From JALNZF01 sp964447405 (GTDB lineage Bacteria; Nitrospirota; UBA9217), in the NCBI GenBank assembly GCA_964447405.1, contig CAYUSP010000005.1:62001-126000 (forward strand): a stretch of DNA of 64,000 nucleotides, read 5' to 3'. The notes below the pieces were generated by a model, which had not been told where the DNA came from, did not search any database, and worked only from the letters and a program-made list of their open reading frames with translations. The translations under genes were made by a program, and so were the position numbers. This document shows positions 1 to 9,273 of the stretch, in pieces (position 1 is the first letter of the stretch; every line of letters starts with the position of its first letter).

Positions 1-765
1 AAGCAGATCCTCAGGTGTTCCCACACCCATGAGATAGCGCGGACGATCCGCGGGAAGCGACGGCATCGTCGCCTCGATCATTTCGAACATCAGCGGCTTG
101 GTCTCGCCCACCGAAAGGCCGCCGATCGCATAGCCTTCAAAGCCGATGTCCACCAGCGCATCAGCCGATTGTTTTCTCAGGTCCGGATGCATGCCGCCCT
201 GGACAATACCGAACAGCGCCTGCCCGGTGTCCTTTTTCGCGTCTCGGCAGCGCCTTGCCCAGCGTATGGTGCGCTCATGGGATTCCAGCGCGTAATCCCG
301 CGTTGCGGGATAGGGCGTGCACTCGTCGAATGCCATGATGATGTCCGCACCGAGCGCCTCCTGAATCTCCATGGCGAATTCAGGCGTAATCAAATGTTTG
401 GCGCCGCCGTCGAGCGGAGACTGGAATGTGACCCCTTCTTCGGTGATCTTTCTGAGCTCCGCCAGACTGAACACCTGGAATCCACCGCTGTCCGTCAGGA
501 CCGGCCGGTTCCATCCCATGAACTTCTGCACCCCGCCGAATTCCTTAATAAGTTCGTGCCCCGGTCTCAGGAACAGGTGATAGGTATTGGAGAGGATGAT
601 CTCCGCTCCCAGTTCCACCAAATCAGCCGGAGAAAGCGCCTTGACCGTGGCCTGCGTCCCCACCGGCATGAATACCGGCGTATTGATCTCTCCGCGGGAA
701 GTGGCCATTCTCCCCAGACGGGCGGAGGAAGCCGGGTCGTTTTTTAATAATGAAAAATTAAACAC
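1..765 (-). CDS. tgt: queuine tRNA-ribosyltransferase, C-terminus outside window
   Basis: Exchanges the guanine at tRNA position 34 for preQ1, an early step of queuosine modification in the cytoplasm. The visible 255 codons contain the family landmarks in order: TPVFMPVGTQATVKAL, ILSNTYHLFLRPG, the catalytic-Asp segment LTDSGGFQVFSLA, FGIVQGGMHPDLR, YAIGGLSVGE and PRYLMGVGTPEDL. The C-terminal zinc-binding part lies beyond base 1. A GTG at 765 is the only start that keeps the usual FxF-leading N-terminus; an in-frame TGA lies five codons upstream. No clear Shine-Dalgarno precedes it. It follows argS by 105 bp on the same strand and may be cotranscribed. QueD, another queuosine enzyme, is encoded near 31.5 kb. 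Confidence 0.93.
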   Translation of the reverse strand, partial: MFNFSLLKNDPASSARLGRMATSRGEINTPVFMPVGTQATVKALSPADLVELGAEIILSNTYHLFLRPGHELIKEFGGVQKFMGWNRPVLTDSGGFQVFSLAELRKITEEGVTFQSPLDGGAKHLITPEFAMEIQEALGADIIMAFDECTPYPATRDYALESHERTIRWARRCRDAKKDTGQALFGIVQGGMHPDLRKQSADALVDIGFEGYAIGGLSVGETKPLMFEMIEATMPSLPADRPRYLMGVGTPEDLL

Positions 766-870
766 GTTGTCAAAGGGTCATGGGTCATGTAGCAAGTGTC
801 ATGGAAACCAATACGATACAGTCGATTTCCTTCCTTGACGCCTGCCCTTTCCCCCTTGACCCTGATTCTC

Positions 871-2535
871 TCACATTTTCTCCGGTGCATTTACGCCCAG
901 GATCTTCAGCGCGCTCCGGATCACCGTCTGGACCTGTTTCAACAGAAAAAGCTTCATTGCCGTCCGCTTGACATCGTCGGTGATGATCCGGTGTTTGTAA
1001 TAATAATTATGCAGCAGCCCGGCCAGGTCCTGCAGATAGAAGGTCATGCGGTGCGGTTCGTATGCCAGCGCGGCTTCTTCTATTACTTCGGGATACTTTG
1101 CCAGGGCCTTGATGATCCCCTGTTCTTCCGGCAGATCGAGGAGCGCGAGATCGGCAGCGTCGCTCTTCGGGACTTCGATACTCCGGGTCGCTGCCTCGCG
1201 GAACAGACTCGCCAGTCTGGCGTGAGCGTACTGCACATAATATACCGGATTTTCACGGGACTGTTCCTTTGCCACCTCGAGATCGAAATCCAGATGGCTG
1301 TCCGACCTTCGGGTCAGAAAGATATAGCGTGCCGCATCGCTGCCCACATCCTGCACCACGTCCCGGAGCGCCACGAAATTCCCCGCTCGCTTCGACATGG
1401 GCACCGGCTGACCGTGCCGCAGGATCGCCACCAGCTGCACCAGAAGCACATGGAGCGAATCCCGGGGATGGCCGAAAGCCTGAATCACAGCCTGCACGCG
1501 CGGAATATACCCATGATGGTCCGCACCCCAGATGTTCACCAGCGTTTTAAAGCCTCGTCCAAGCTTGTTCCGGTGATACGCGATATCGGTCGCCAGGTAG
1601 GTATATGACTTGTCCTTCTTAACGACGACGCGGTCCTTGTCATCGCCGAAGGTTGTGGAACGCAGCCACAAAGCGCCATCCAGTTCATAGAGGTTCCGGC
1701 TCTCCCTCAATTCATCGAGGGACTGTTGAACCGAACCATCATTGAGCAATGCGGCCTCGCTGAACCAGGTATCGAACCGCACACCGAATGCTTCTAGATC
1801 GCTCCGGATATCAGCAAGCATCATTTCTTTTCCGAAGTCGCCGAAAACGTCGCTGCAATCCTCAAAGGATTTGTTCAAATATTTGCTTCCGTGCAGCTTG
1901 CTAAAGCCCTGGGCTATCTCCTCGATATAGCCGCCGTGGTAGCCATCCTCTGGGAAGGGAGCCGGATTGCCGAGCGCCTGCTGATACCTGGCATAGACCG
2001 ACTCGGCTAGCAGTCGTATCTGCCTGCCAGCATCGTTGATATAGAACTCCCGCGTAACATCGTACCCGACGGCAGCGAGCAGGTTCCCGAGCGCATCGCC
2101 GATTGCCGCTCCCCTGCCATGACCGACATGCAGCGGTCCGGTGGGATTCGCGCTCACGAACTCCAGAAGAACTTTCTCGCCTTTACCGAGGTTCGGCAGG
2201 CCGTATCCTGGCCCGTCATTTTCTATTTCAAAGAGCGTTTTTTTCCAGCGGTCCTGCTTGAAGGTGAAATTGATAAATCCCGGACCGGCGATATCGGTCT
2301 TCGCGATGAGGCCGTCTTCGTCCTGGATGTTCGCGACAATAATTTCTGCGATCTTTCGCGGCGGCTTGGACTCGGGCTTCGCCAGGACCAGGGCAAGCGT
2401 GGTCGCCAGATCACCGTGGCTCTTGTCTTTCGGGGTTTCAAGCGCTATTGCCGGTTTTACTTCGAGCTTTAGTTCACCCTTTTCTTGTGCCCGGGTTAGG
2501 GCCTGCAGAAGGATTTCGGTAAGGGTCTGCTTCAT
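871..2535 (-). CDS. argS: arginyl-tRNA synthetase
   Basis: Class I aminoacyl-tRNA synthetase that charges tRNA-Arg. The 554 residues have the usual length and order: N-terminal Add-1-like domain (about 1-115), the HIGH-type signature SANPTGPLHVGHGRG near residue 130, FYINDAG, the KMSKS-like segment PVPMSKRAGNF near 380, and a C-terminal DALR anticodon-binding domain ending in LKILGVNAPEKM. The ATG at 2535 has AGGA about 15 nt upstream and a near-consensus promoter further up. It is divergent from the DUF151 gene and upstream of tgt on the same strand. Confidence 0.97.
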   Translation of the reverse strand: MKQTLTEILLQALTRAQEKGELKLEVKPAIALETPKDKSHGDLATTLALVLAKPESKPPRKIAEIIVANIQDEDGLIAKTDIAGPGFINFTFKQDRWKKTLFEIENDGPGYGLPNLGKGEKVLLEFVSANPTGPLHVGHGRGAAIGDALGNLLAAVGYDVTREFYINDAGRQIRLLAESVYARYQQALGNPAPFPEDGYHGGYIEEIAQGFSKLHGSKYLNKSFEDCSDVFGDFGKEMMLADIRSDLEAFGVRFDTWFSEAALLNDGSVQQSLDELRESRNLYELDGALWLRSTTFGDDKDRVVVKKDKSYTYLATDIAYHRNKLGRGFKTLVNIWGADHHGYIPRVQAVIQAFGHPRDSLHVLLVQLVAILRHGQPVPMSKRAGNFVALRDVVQDVGSDAARYIFLTRRSDSHLDFDLEVAKEQSRENPVYYVQYAHARLASLFREAATRSIEVPKSDAADLALLDLPEEQGIIKALAKYPEVIEEAALAYEPHRMTFYLQDLAGLLHNYYYKHRIITDDVKRTAMKLFLLKQVQTVIRSALKILGVNAPEKM

Positions 2536-2571
2536 TGATATTCAGTGTTTTCCTCGCGTTACAAGTGAGAA

Positions 2572-2599
2572 AGTATATCGTATTGTTCTAAAATGTCAA
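2572..2599 (-). promoter_or_regulatory. sigma70-type promoter of argS
   Basis: Read on the minus strand: TTGACA (2599-2594), 16-nt spacer, TATACT (2577-2572). The predicted transcript has a leader of about 30 nt, a conventional arrangement that contrasts with the leaderless promoters elsewhere in the window. Confidence 0.65.
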
Positions 2600-2663
2600 T
2601 AGAATAATCCCTTTACTTACCCTTTTGGGTGTGGTACTTTAGGACAAGAGGTGAGAAACCGGC

Positions 2664-3125
2664 ATGTGGATCCAGATGAATGTATCAACCATCCTCTTCG
2701 ACAGCAGAAACAGCAGCTATATTGTCGTGCTGAAGGATGAAAACGGCAGCAAAGTGCTTCCCATCTGGATCGGCGCTGCGGAAGGCAACTCCATAGCCCT
2801 GGCCATGAGCAACACCAAGTCTCCTCGTCCTCTCACCCATGATCTTATCACCAGCATTTTCGACCGCCTCGAGATCGAGATAGCCCGCGTGGTCATCAGC
2901 GACCTGATTGACAATACGTTTTACGCATCGCTCTATCTCCTTCAGAACAGCAAGGAATATCACATCGATTCGAGGCCCAGCGACGCCATCGCGATCGCCA
3001 TCCGCATCGGTGCTCCGGTGTTCGTTCAGGAGGAAGTGATCGCAAAGCAGGATAAGACCACCATCGATACGTGGATTAAAAACCTCGGCGAAAGCGGAGG
3101 GGGCGGGACGGAGTTCAATGCTTAA
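2664..3125 (+). CDS. bifunctional nuclease (DUF151/BFN) family protein
   Basis: A 153-residue protein with the DUF151 signature: an N-terminal strand-rich segment ending VLPIWIGAAEGNSIALA, the helix LTHDLITSIFDRL, and the block HIDSRPSDAIAIAIRIGAPVFV that characterises the family. Members are reported to have DNase/RNase activity in plants and occur as single small proteins in many bacteria; the physiological role here is unknown. The ATG at 2664 has an AGAGGTGAG site about 7-10 nt upstream. The C-terminal tail GESGGGGTEFNA is short and disordered. It is divergent from argS. Confidence 0.9.
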   Translation: MWIQMNVSTILFDSRNSSYIVVLKDENGSKVLPIWIGAAEGNSIALAMSNTKSPRPLTHDLITSIFDRLEIEIARVVISDLIDNTFYASLYLLQNSKEYHIDSRPSDAIAIAIRIGAPVFVQEEVIAKQDKTTIDTWIKNLGESGGGGTEFNA

Positions 3126-3207
3126 TTTTTAAATACAGTTCAGCGTTCAGAGTTCAAAGTATAACGATACATTCCTCATTCGTAATTCATAATTCGTAAT
3201 TCTAAAT

Positions 3208-3810
3208 TTACTTCCCCCCCCACCTAGGCGATAGATCATTTTCCACTCCCATGCTGTCAAGCACCCTGGAAACGATGAAACCAACCATGTCCGAAATGGT
3301 TTTGGGATGCTGGTAAAATGCCGGCATTGCAGGGATGATGTGGCAACCAAGCTCGGACAGGGTTAGCATATTTCGGAGATGAATAGCCGAAAGCGGGGTC
3401 TCGCGCGGTACGATGATCAGTTTTCTCTTCTCCTTGATCGTGACATCGGCTGCGCGCTCGATCAGGTTCGAAGCGAAACCGTTCGCGATCGATGCCAGCG
3501 TTTTCATGGAACAGGGTATCACGACCATAGCGTCCACCTTTACCGATCCGCTCGCAATACTCGCGTACATGAAGTTCTCATCAAAGTACGTTATCTGCCC
3601 TTTCCGCGCTCCGAATTTCTTCTTAAGTGCGAATTGGACATCGGCATCAGATCCCTTGAGCATAAGCCCTGTCTCGTCATGCAGGATTGAAAGGCCATCG
3701 TTGGAAATGACCAGGTAGATCTGGTGGCCTCCCTGAATCAGAACTTCGAGAAGCCTGTGGGCATACGGGGCGCCTGATGCGCCGCTGATCGCAATCGTAT
3801 AGGTTGACAT
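3208..3810 (-). CDS. ubiX: flavin prenyltransferase UbiX
   Basis: Makes prenylated FMN, the cofactor of UbiD-type decarboxylases. The 200 residues open with the flavoprotein signature YTIAISGASGAPYAHRLLEVL and contain the conserved VVIPCSMKTLASIANG, NLIERAADVTIKEKRKLIIVPRETPLS and HLRNMLTLSELG segments. The ATG at 3810 has GAGAGG 7 nt upstream. No ubiD is visible, so the partner decarboxylase must be encoded elsewhere. The 80 bp beyond its stop contain AT-rich near-palindromic text and no gene. Confidence 0.95.
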   Translation of the reverse strand: MSTYTIAISGASGAPYAHRLLEVLIQGGHQIYLVISNDGLSILHDETGLMLKGSDADVQFALKKKFGARKGQITYFDENFMYASIASGSVKVDAMVVIPCSMKTLASIANGFASNLIERAADVTIKEKRKLIIVPRETPLSAIHLRNMLTLSELGCHIIPAMPAFYQHPKTISDMVGFIVSRVLDSMGVENDLSPRWGGK

Positions 3811-3896
3811 GATTTACCTCTCTTTAATAAAACCACTATTTCAGTCTACACACAATATACACAATCACCTAACCCGGACAAACTGGAAATAAAAGA

Positions 3897-4003
3897 TATC
3901 TCGCGCAAAGCCGCAAAGAAGACCTTTAAGACTATGGTTTAAAATAAGAAGTCTGAGTAAGGATTTGCGCCTTTCTTGGCGCCTTTGCGTCTTTGCGCGA
4001 AAT
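3897..4003. repeat. imperfect inverted repeat, intergenic
   Basis: TCGCGCAAAGCCGCAAAG (3901-3918) and CTTTGCGTCTTTGCGCGA (3983-4000) are inverted copies with 17 of 18 matches, about 65 bp apart. Short GCAAAG/CTTTGC units of this type are common dispersed intergenic elements in Deltaproteobacteria and Nitrospirota. Nothing else is recognisable between ubiX and the MFS gene. Confidence 0.6.
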
Positions 4004-4099
4004 ATTCTTTGCTATTTTGCGTAGATTTTAATTCTTTAGTGACTAAGTACACGCATGCATATAGAAGTCTGCTGCCTGGTTATCGGCACTTATTGCTGA

Positions 4100-5329
4100 T
4101 TAACTGCTTGGCTCCAGCGGTTTCCTAACCACCAGCATCAACATCATCATACTCGCCAGCATCGCCAGCCCCGCCCCCATGCCGAATGCAGCAGCAGGTC
4201 CGCTCTTTTGCCAGACCAGGCCAAAGACCAGCGAAGCCGGCAAAGCACCAATCCCGATAGCAAGATGATAGAGCCCGAATGCGGACCCACGTAGATGCGC
4301 AGGCGCAAGATCCGCTACCAGCGCTTTTTCCGCGCCCTCGGTCAGCCCAAAATACACGCCGTACACCGCGAACAGCGCCCAGGCATGCCAGTGGTTGTAA
4401 GCGAAGGCAAAACCGGCATACACCAATGCGTACACGACCCATCCGGAAACGATCACTTTTTTTCTGCCGATTCGGTCTGACAGCAGCCCGCCCGGAATTG
4501 AAGAGCCCATCTTGACCAGATGGAGTGCCACCCAAATGGCCGGCAGGAGCGCGATCGGCACACCAAGCTGTTGCGCCCGCAAAAGAAGAAATGCATCGGT
4601 AGAATTGCCGAGTGTGAAGACCAGAATGATTGCCAAATATCTTTTATAGCTTGATGACATCTCCGCCCACGCCGTCGGGAAATTGAAGCTGCTTGGCGCG
4701 GATCGGGCCGCATCTGCGTGGGGCTCCCGCAGCCCGGCAAGCAGGATCAGCACCGCGAGCACTCCCGGTATGAACGAGAGCAGAAAAACGGTCTTCAGGT
4801 TCTCCTGGGGAGAATCCTGAAGGATGATAAGCAGCCCGGTCGCAATGATCGGCCCGATGATGGCGCCACCATGGTCCATGGCACGGTGAAAACCATAGGC
4901 GACACCGCGGAATTCGGGAAGCGTTGAATCCGCGATGATCGCGTCCCGCGGAGAGGTCCGAAGCCCCTTGCCTACACGGTCGGAGAAGCGAAGTAAAAGA
5001 ATCTGCGGCCAGGATGCAGCCAGCGCAATGAGCGGCCGTATGACATTCGAGATCGAGTAGCCGGCCACGATCCATCCCTTTCGATGTTTAACGCGGTCGG
5101 AGAGGTAGCCTGAGTATAGTTTGAGCAGGGAGGCCGTTGTTTCAGCGATCCCCTCGATGATCCCGATTGCCGCGGGGCCGGCACCCATGACAGCGGTAAG
5201 AAAAACCGGAAGCAGCGGATAGATCATTTCCGATGCGCCGTCATTCAGCAGGCTCACGAAGCCAAGGACAACAACGTTCCGGGAAAGGCCGTCGCGCCAT
5301 CCTTTTTCTTTTGAGGTCGTTTGGTTCAT
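4100..5329 (-). CDS. MFS transporter
   Basis: A 409-residue major facilitator with about 12 predicted membrane helices. The loop 2-3 signature is YSGYLSDRVKHRKGW and its second-half counterpart is GGLLSDRIGRKKVIVSG, confirming duplicated six-helix halves. The segment RFSDRVGKGLRTSPRDAII in helix 4 is typical of a subgroup of uncharacterised bacterial MFS proteins. The substrate cannot be read from sequence. Convergent or divergent neighbours give no substrate clue. Confidence 0.88.
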   Translation of the reverse strand: MNQTTSKEKGWRDGLSRNVVVLGFVSLLNDGASEMIYPLLPVFLTAVMGAGPAAIGIIEGIAETTASLLKLYSGYLSDRVKHRKGWIVAGYSISNVIRPLIALAASWPQILLLRFSDRVGKGLRTSPRDAIIADSTLPEFRGVAYGFHRAMDHGGAIIGPIIATGLLIILQDSPQENLKTVFLLSFIPGVLAVLILLAGLREPHADAARSAPSSFNFPTAWAEMSSSYKRYLAIILVFTLGNSTDAFLLLRAQQLGVPIALLPAIWVALHLVKMGSSIPGGLLSDRIGRKKVIVSGWVVYALVYAGFAFAYNHWHAWALFAVYGVYFGLTEGAEKALVADLAPAHLRGSAFGLYHLAIGIGALPASLVFGLVWQKSGPAAAFGMGAGLAMLASMMMLMLVVRKPLEPSS

Positions 5330-5441
5330 AGTGACTGGTGAATGTAACCGATTTTAGACTCTATTTCAACAACTACGATAACCATGTTCAATGTGATGGC
5401 TGTCAAATGCACGTTTTTGCACTGGCTGCAGGAGAAACAGC

Positions 5442-5470
5442 TTGATTCTTTCCATTTCTTGAGATACACT
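5442..5470 (+). promoter_or_regulatory. probable promoter of the 5518 gene
   Basis: TTGATT (5442-5447), 17-nt spacer, TACACT (5465-5470). Transcription would start near 5477 and give a leader of about 40 nt containing the GAGGAGG ribosome site. Confidence 0.4.
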
Positions 5471-5517
5471 TTCCCTGCACAACCTATTGAACCCATCACG
5501 TTGAGGAGGAACACGAC

Positions 5518-5967
5518 ATGCCGGCATTCGTTCAGGTTTCGAGCATTGAAAAGCTTGACAGGCTTAAGTTGAACATCGAGGATCTATTCAGAAAAGGGCA
5601 CTATGCCGAGATCACCCAGTCCATCGGCATGTACTCCATACTCATTGATCCGGATCATACCCTTCACAGCCAGGCCAGCCTCTATCGTTCCGTTCTGAAT
5701 ATGATCAAGGACCAGGTCTGCCGGAGCAAGGGGAAAATATACGGGGCATGGTACGCGCTATTCCCAACGCTGCTGCTCGAGCTGGTGAACAAAAAGCTGC
5801 TCGTCACGGACGAAACATCGCAGCAGGCAATTGCTTCCCACTGCGCGGCCTTTGGAGCGTTCAAGTCCGTTGACGACTTCTTCGGCTGGGCAATGGACGA
5901 CCGGAGGCTCACCCTTGAACAGATCGTGAAATACATCATGAAAACCGCAGAGATGCATCAGAGCTGA
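5518..5967 (+). CDS. hypothetical protein, 149 aa
   Basis: Not recognised. Soluble, mostly helical protein with no signal peptide, no membrane segment and only two cysteines. The ATG at 5518 follows GAGGAGGAACACGAC, an excellent ribosome site, so the gene is very likely real. Residues 20-60 and 100-145 look amphipathic-helical. The stop codon ends 2 bp before the end of the convergent GT9 gene, so the two transcripts overlap tail to tail. Confidence 0.75.
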   Translation: MPAFVQVSSIEKLDRLKLNIEDLFRKGHYAEITQSIGMYSILIDPDHTLHSQASLYRSVLNMIKDQVCRSKGKIYGAWYALFPTLLLELVNKKLLVTDETSQQAIASHCAAFGAFKSVDDFFGWAMDDRRLTLEQIVKYIMKTAEMHQS

Positions 5968-5969
5968 AA

Positions 5970-7028
5970 TCATTTCGTGGTTAGCGGTTTCTCTGCGTCA
6001 TCGCTTAGATCGATTCTTTGCATCACCTCATCAACGGTTATCCCCTCCATACACTGCATGGCGCGGTTGCACGTCCGCTTGAAACAAGGTGAACAGTCCA
6101 CGCCTGTCCGCAGGACGATGTGCGACGGCCCGTACGGCCCAGTCCTCCATGGTGCGGTGGGCCCGAACAGCGCAACGACCTTTGCTCCGGCTGCAGCAGC
6201 CAGATGCATGGGCCCTGTATCGGTGGTGACGAACAGGTCGGAAAGCGATGCGAACGCGGCCAGTTCCTTAAGCGTGGTCTCTCCAGCCCAGTTCTTTGCC
6301 CGTTCGCTCATCATGGTAAGGATTCGGTCCACTGTCGGACGGTCCGCAGCGCTCCCGGTAAAAACAACTACTGCCTGTTTTTCCTTTATGAAGCGGTCTG
6401 CCAAAGCGGCAAAATTCCGCTCGGGCCAAAGTTTCGTTTCCCAGCGGGCAACCGGGTTCATGACCACAAGCCGGGATCCCTTTGGCACAATGCTTGCTAG
6501 TTTTCCCCTGATGACCCCGGTCTCTTTTTTGATTGGCAGCGTACACGCGGCAGTCGGATCCTTTGCTCCAAGATAACGCGCCACGTCAAGATACCGTTCC
6601 AGTGCGTGTTTTTCGATGTCGTAGGCGGGCAAACGCTCGTTCAGGAAAAGAGCGGAAAGCTCGCGGGTTCCATGAAAACCGATCTTCCGCCCTGCCCGTG
6701 ACATTCCGATGAGCATTCCGCTCTTGAAAAGCCCCTGAAAATCAATGGCGATGTCATAGCGTATTGAGCGGAGTTCCCTGATAAACCCGTATATCCGCGC
6801 CAGACCGATCGCGATGGTAAGCGGGTTCCGCAGCATGCGAAGCCAGGTTTTGCGCTGGGACACGAGCAGCCTGGCAATGAGCGGATGTCCCTCGAGGATG
6901 CCGGCGGCTGCTTCCTCGACTACCCAGGTCACCTCGCACCCGGGATAGATTCTCGTGATAGCCTCGAGCGCCGGCAGCGTCTGTACAACATCGCCAATGG
7001 CTGAGAGTTTTATTATCAGTATGTTCAT
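5970..7028 (-). CDS. glycosyltransferase family 9, LPS heptosyltransferase-like
   Basis: Transfers a heptose from ADP-heptose to the lipid A-Kdo core (or an equivalent sugar transfer) at the inner face of the inner membrane. The 352 residues start with ILIIKLSAIGDVVQTLPAL, the GT9 N-terminal signature, and carry LFVTTDTGPMHLAAAAGAK, the nucleotide-sugar binding motif, followed by a cysteine cluster CSPCFKRTC common in heptosyltransferases. WaaC versus WaaF cannot be separated by eye. The rfaE2 gene near 34.7 kb would supply ADP-heptose. A promoter at 7046-7074 predicts a leader of only about 10 nt without an obvious Shine-Dalgarno. Confidence 0.88.
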   Translation of the reverse strand: MNILIIKLSAIGDVVQTLPALEAITRIYPGCEVTWVVEEAAAGILEGHPLIARLLVSQRKTWLRMLRNPLTIAIGLARIYGFIRELRSIRYDIAIDFQGLFKSGMLIGMSRAGRKIGFHGTRELSALFLNERLPAYDIEKHALERYLDVARYLGAKDPTAACTLPIKKETGVIRGKLASIVPKGSRLVVMNPVARWETKLWPERNFAALADRFIKEKQAVVVFTGSAADRPTVDRILTMMSERAKNWAGETTLKELAAFASLSDLFVTTDTGPMHLAAAAGAKVVALFGPTAPWRTGPYGPSHIVLRTGVDCSPCFKRTCNRAMQCMEGITVDEVMQRIDLSDDAEKPLTTK

Positions 7029-7045
7029 TGCTTGATGTGGCGATA

Positions 7046-7074
7046 ATCATAATCCATATGAAACCTGCAGTCAA
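7046..7074 (-). promoter_or_regulatory. sigma70-type promoter of the GT9 gene
   Basis: Minus strand: TTGACT (7074-7069), 17-nt spacer, TATGAT (7051-7046). The predicted start point near 7039 leaves about 10 nt before the ATG at 7028. Confidence 0.55.
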
Positions 7075-7142
7075 TCGTGAATCGCTTTCTGTCTCGTTCC
7101 AAGAAACTTGTTGTCCTGAAGGAAATATGGTACAACTCTTCC

Positions 7143-7670
7143 ATGCAGATTGTCTTCAGCATTGGACTGCTACTTATACTCTTGATAACCAGCTTCCTGC
7201 GCAACAGCCTGTGGGGTGATGAGGGGAAGCTCTGGCTCGATACCATCAATAAGTCCCCGAAAAAAGCAAGAGGCTACAATGAGCTGGGACTCGAGGCAAT
7301 TAACAGCAAGAATTACACCCTGGCGCTCGATGCGTTTACTCGGGCCCTCAAACTCGATCCCTATCTCAGCCAAACCTATGTGAACATCGGCCTGGTCTAT
7401 GAAGGATTGAACCAGATTGATGAAGCTATTGCAGCATATGAACGGTCCACCAGAATGAACCCCGTTGATCCGGTCCCCTATTACAACATGGGAATCCTGT
7501 ACTATAAATCGAAGCAGGACCGCCAAAAGGCGCTCGACCTGTTCCTGAAGGCGCGCGACCTGAATCCACTCGAACCGGATGTGCATAATTACCTGAGCGC
7601 CATCTACCGCGACATGGGGCTTCACGACCAGGCCAATGAGGAGATGCGGTTGTTCATGTTGTTGAAATGA
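7143..7670 (+). CDS. membrane-anchored TPR protein
   Basis: One N-terminal membrane helix (IVFSIGLLLILLITSF) followed by three to four tetratricopeptide repeats (GYNELGLEAINSKNYTLALD, YVNIGLVYEGLNQIDEAIAA, YYNMGILYYKSKQDRQKALD, LSAIYRDMGLHDQANEEM). The linker LWGDEGKLWLDTINKSPKKA resembles the region before the TPRs in large TMTC/DUF1736-type membrane proteins, so this may be a shortened relative. The frame is open back to a GTG at 7077, but that region overlaps the divergent GT9 promoter and lacks a ribosome site, so the ATG at 7143 (175 aa) is preferred; the start is uncertain. Confidence 0.75.
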   Translation: MQIVFSIGLLLILLITSFLRNSLWGDEGKLWLDTINKSPKKARGYNELGLEAINSKNYTLALDAFTRALKLDPYLSQTYVNIGLVYEGLNQIDEAIAAYERSTRMNPVDPVPYYNMGILYYKSKQDRQKALDLFLKARDLNPLEPDVHNYLSAIYRDMGLHDQANEEMRLFMLLK

Positions 7671-7691
7671 CCCCCTGCTTCAGGCTGCTAA

Positions 7692-7733
7692 AACAAAAAA
7701 AGAAGCAACCTCTCTAAAAACCGAGATTGCTTC
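7692..7733 (-). terminator. intrinsic terminator of the FadL-like gene
   Basis: On the minus strand GAAGCAATCTC pairs with GAGAGGTTGCTTC around an A/T-rich loop and is followed by TTTTTTTGTTTT. It lies about 30 nt beyond the stop codon at 7765. It also separates the gene from the convergent TPR gene. Confidence 0.8.
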
Positions 7734-7764
7734 CTAGTGGGGGATCATTTAACAGACAGTCGAA

Positions 7765-9273
7765 TTAGAACCGATAGCTGTACAAGAGCTGCACGTTCGT
7801 CTGGCTGTGCGCCACGGTCACCGGCATCTGTGCGGGACCGGTTGCGGTCATGACCTGCACCTGCGTCGTGGATTTTACTTCAGGAGCATAGGTAAATGAG
7901 GCATCCACGCTGGATACCTTGCTGACCGCATATCCCGCACCCAGGGTCACGTGGTTCTTTTCGATCGCAGGAAACAAGGGGTTCATATACTGATCCGGGA
8001 CCGGATTGTTGGCGATGTTCAAACCAGCTCGCAAGGTCGTCTCCGGACTTACCTTGAATCCCGCGCCGATCATGAATACATGCTGGTCCTTCCAATTCTG
8101 GAACAGCTCGGCATCCAATACTGTATTGGCGAATCCCTGAGCCAAACCAGCCTGGTTGGGAGCAGCGGTAAAGGTCATTTTGAAGCTTTTCATCGCATCA
8201 GCCCAATTGATCCACTTGTAATCGAACACAACGATCACATTGGGACTCACTTCATAGGCTGCGCCCGCGCCCAGCATCTGCGGCCACTGGAAATCCTTGA
8301 CCTGGATCTTGCCGTTGAGTGGTATAGTGGCTGCCGTGTAGTTGCCGGTGGCAGGCTGCCCCTGTGACAAACCGGTGTCAACGTTCGCGTTGAAGCTCAC
8401 GGTCGCTCCGTTTGTTTCCATATCACCCAAGGCAGTCTTGCTGTGATAGGTGGCACCCAAGGTCAAGGCACTGCTCACCTTATACACACCACCAAGTTTT
8501 GCGCCAAAACCCGTGGCTTTGGCTTCCCCGGTAAACGCGCTCTTATCCGAGAAATCAAACCGTCCCCAATTGATCGGGGCCGGTCTCCCGCCTTGACCGT
8601 TCGCCATAACGCCCTGCTGCACAAATCCGCCAAAAGCATCCATCATAGTGCCTGATACCGAACCGTATGCCTGCGTGCCGCCGAATGAACCTGCCATATC
8701 CAGAAACTGGGCACTATTAAGCGCCATCTTCAGGTCGAGGCTTGCCCAGACATAATCAAGTGTTGCAGCGACCATGAAATCCTTGTTGATTTCATATGCA
8801 AAAGGAACGAGAAGACGTCCCACGCCCAACTCAGAGCGGACCTTCTCATTCGAGCCTGCTGCCAGAAATGAATCTGCGGCATATTCCGCTCCCATGCCGC
8901 CTTGAGCGAACATACCGATACCATAGGAAAGCAGGCCGTCCTTTTTAACCCATCCCAAAGCGGGCATATAGAATGCGGTGGCGGATGACTTAGCATCAGA
9001 CTGGCCTGGCGCCGAAGCCTTAATATTCGGGCCCAGATACCCAAGCGCCACGTCCAGGCGGCTGCCCTGCGGCATGAGACCGAGCGTGGCGGGGTTGTTC
9101 ATCATGGCTGCTGCGCCATTGTCGTAAGCCATGGAAGCGCCGCCCATGCCCGTGGCAACCGGGCCATAACCCTCCATGTTCATGCCGTTTGTTGCATACG
9201 CTGTTTGTGCTGCAATAACTACAATAATGCCAAAACACAGAACATACAAAGTTACAGACATTCTTTTTTTCAT
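7765..9273 (-). CDS. FadL/TodX-family outer-membrane protein (OMPP1)
   Basis: Outer-membrane beta-barrel channel of the long-chain fatty acid/hydrocarbon transport family. A signal peptide (KKRMSVTLYVLCFGIIVVIAAQTAYA in outline) precedes the mature end TNGMNMEGYGPVATGMGG and the hatch motif NNPATLG. The remaining sequence alternates as in barrels and ends in LLYSYRF, with the C-terminal Phe used in outer-membrane insertion. The ATG at 9273 is chosen (502 aa) because AAGGAGGAATTGGT lies just upstream; the frame is open 12 codons further. The imported substrate is unknown. Confidence 0.9.
   Translation of the reverse strand: MKKRMSVTLYVLCFGIIVVIAAQTAYATNGMNMEGYGPVATGMGGASMAYDNGAAAMMNNPATLGLMPQGSRLDVALGYLGPNIKASAPGQSDAKSSATAFYMPALGWVKKDGLLSYGIGMFAQGGMGAEYAADSFLAAGSNEKVRSELGVGRLLVPFAYEINKDFMVAATLDYVWASLDLKMALNSAQFLDMAGSFGGTQAYGSVSGTMMDAFGGFVQQGVMANGQGGRPAPINWGRFDFSDKSAFTGEAKATGFGAKLGGVYKVSSALTLGATYHSKTALGDMETNGATVSFNANVDTGLSQGQPATGNYTAATIPLNGKIQVKDFQWPQMLGAGAAYEVSPNVIVVFDYKWINWADAMKSFKMTFTAAPNQAGLAQGFANTVLDAELFQNWKDQHVFMIGAGFKVSPETTLRAGLNIANNPVPDQYMNPLFPAIEKNHVTLGAGYAVSKVSSVDASFTYAPEVKSTTQVQVMTATGPAQMPVTVAHSQTNVQLLYSYRF

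Noticed and set aside
763..800. TTGACA just before the tgt GTG as a promoter
   Set aside because: Its -10 partner would fall inside the tgt coding sequence after the start; the conserved N-terminus requires the upstream GTG.
169..1608. Long plus-strand frames over the tgt and argS region
   Set aside because: They are opposite-strand shadows of tgt and argS, whose protein motifs are unambiguous.
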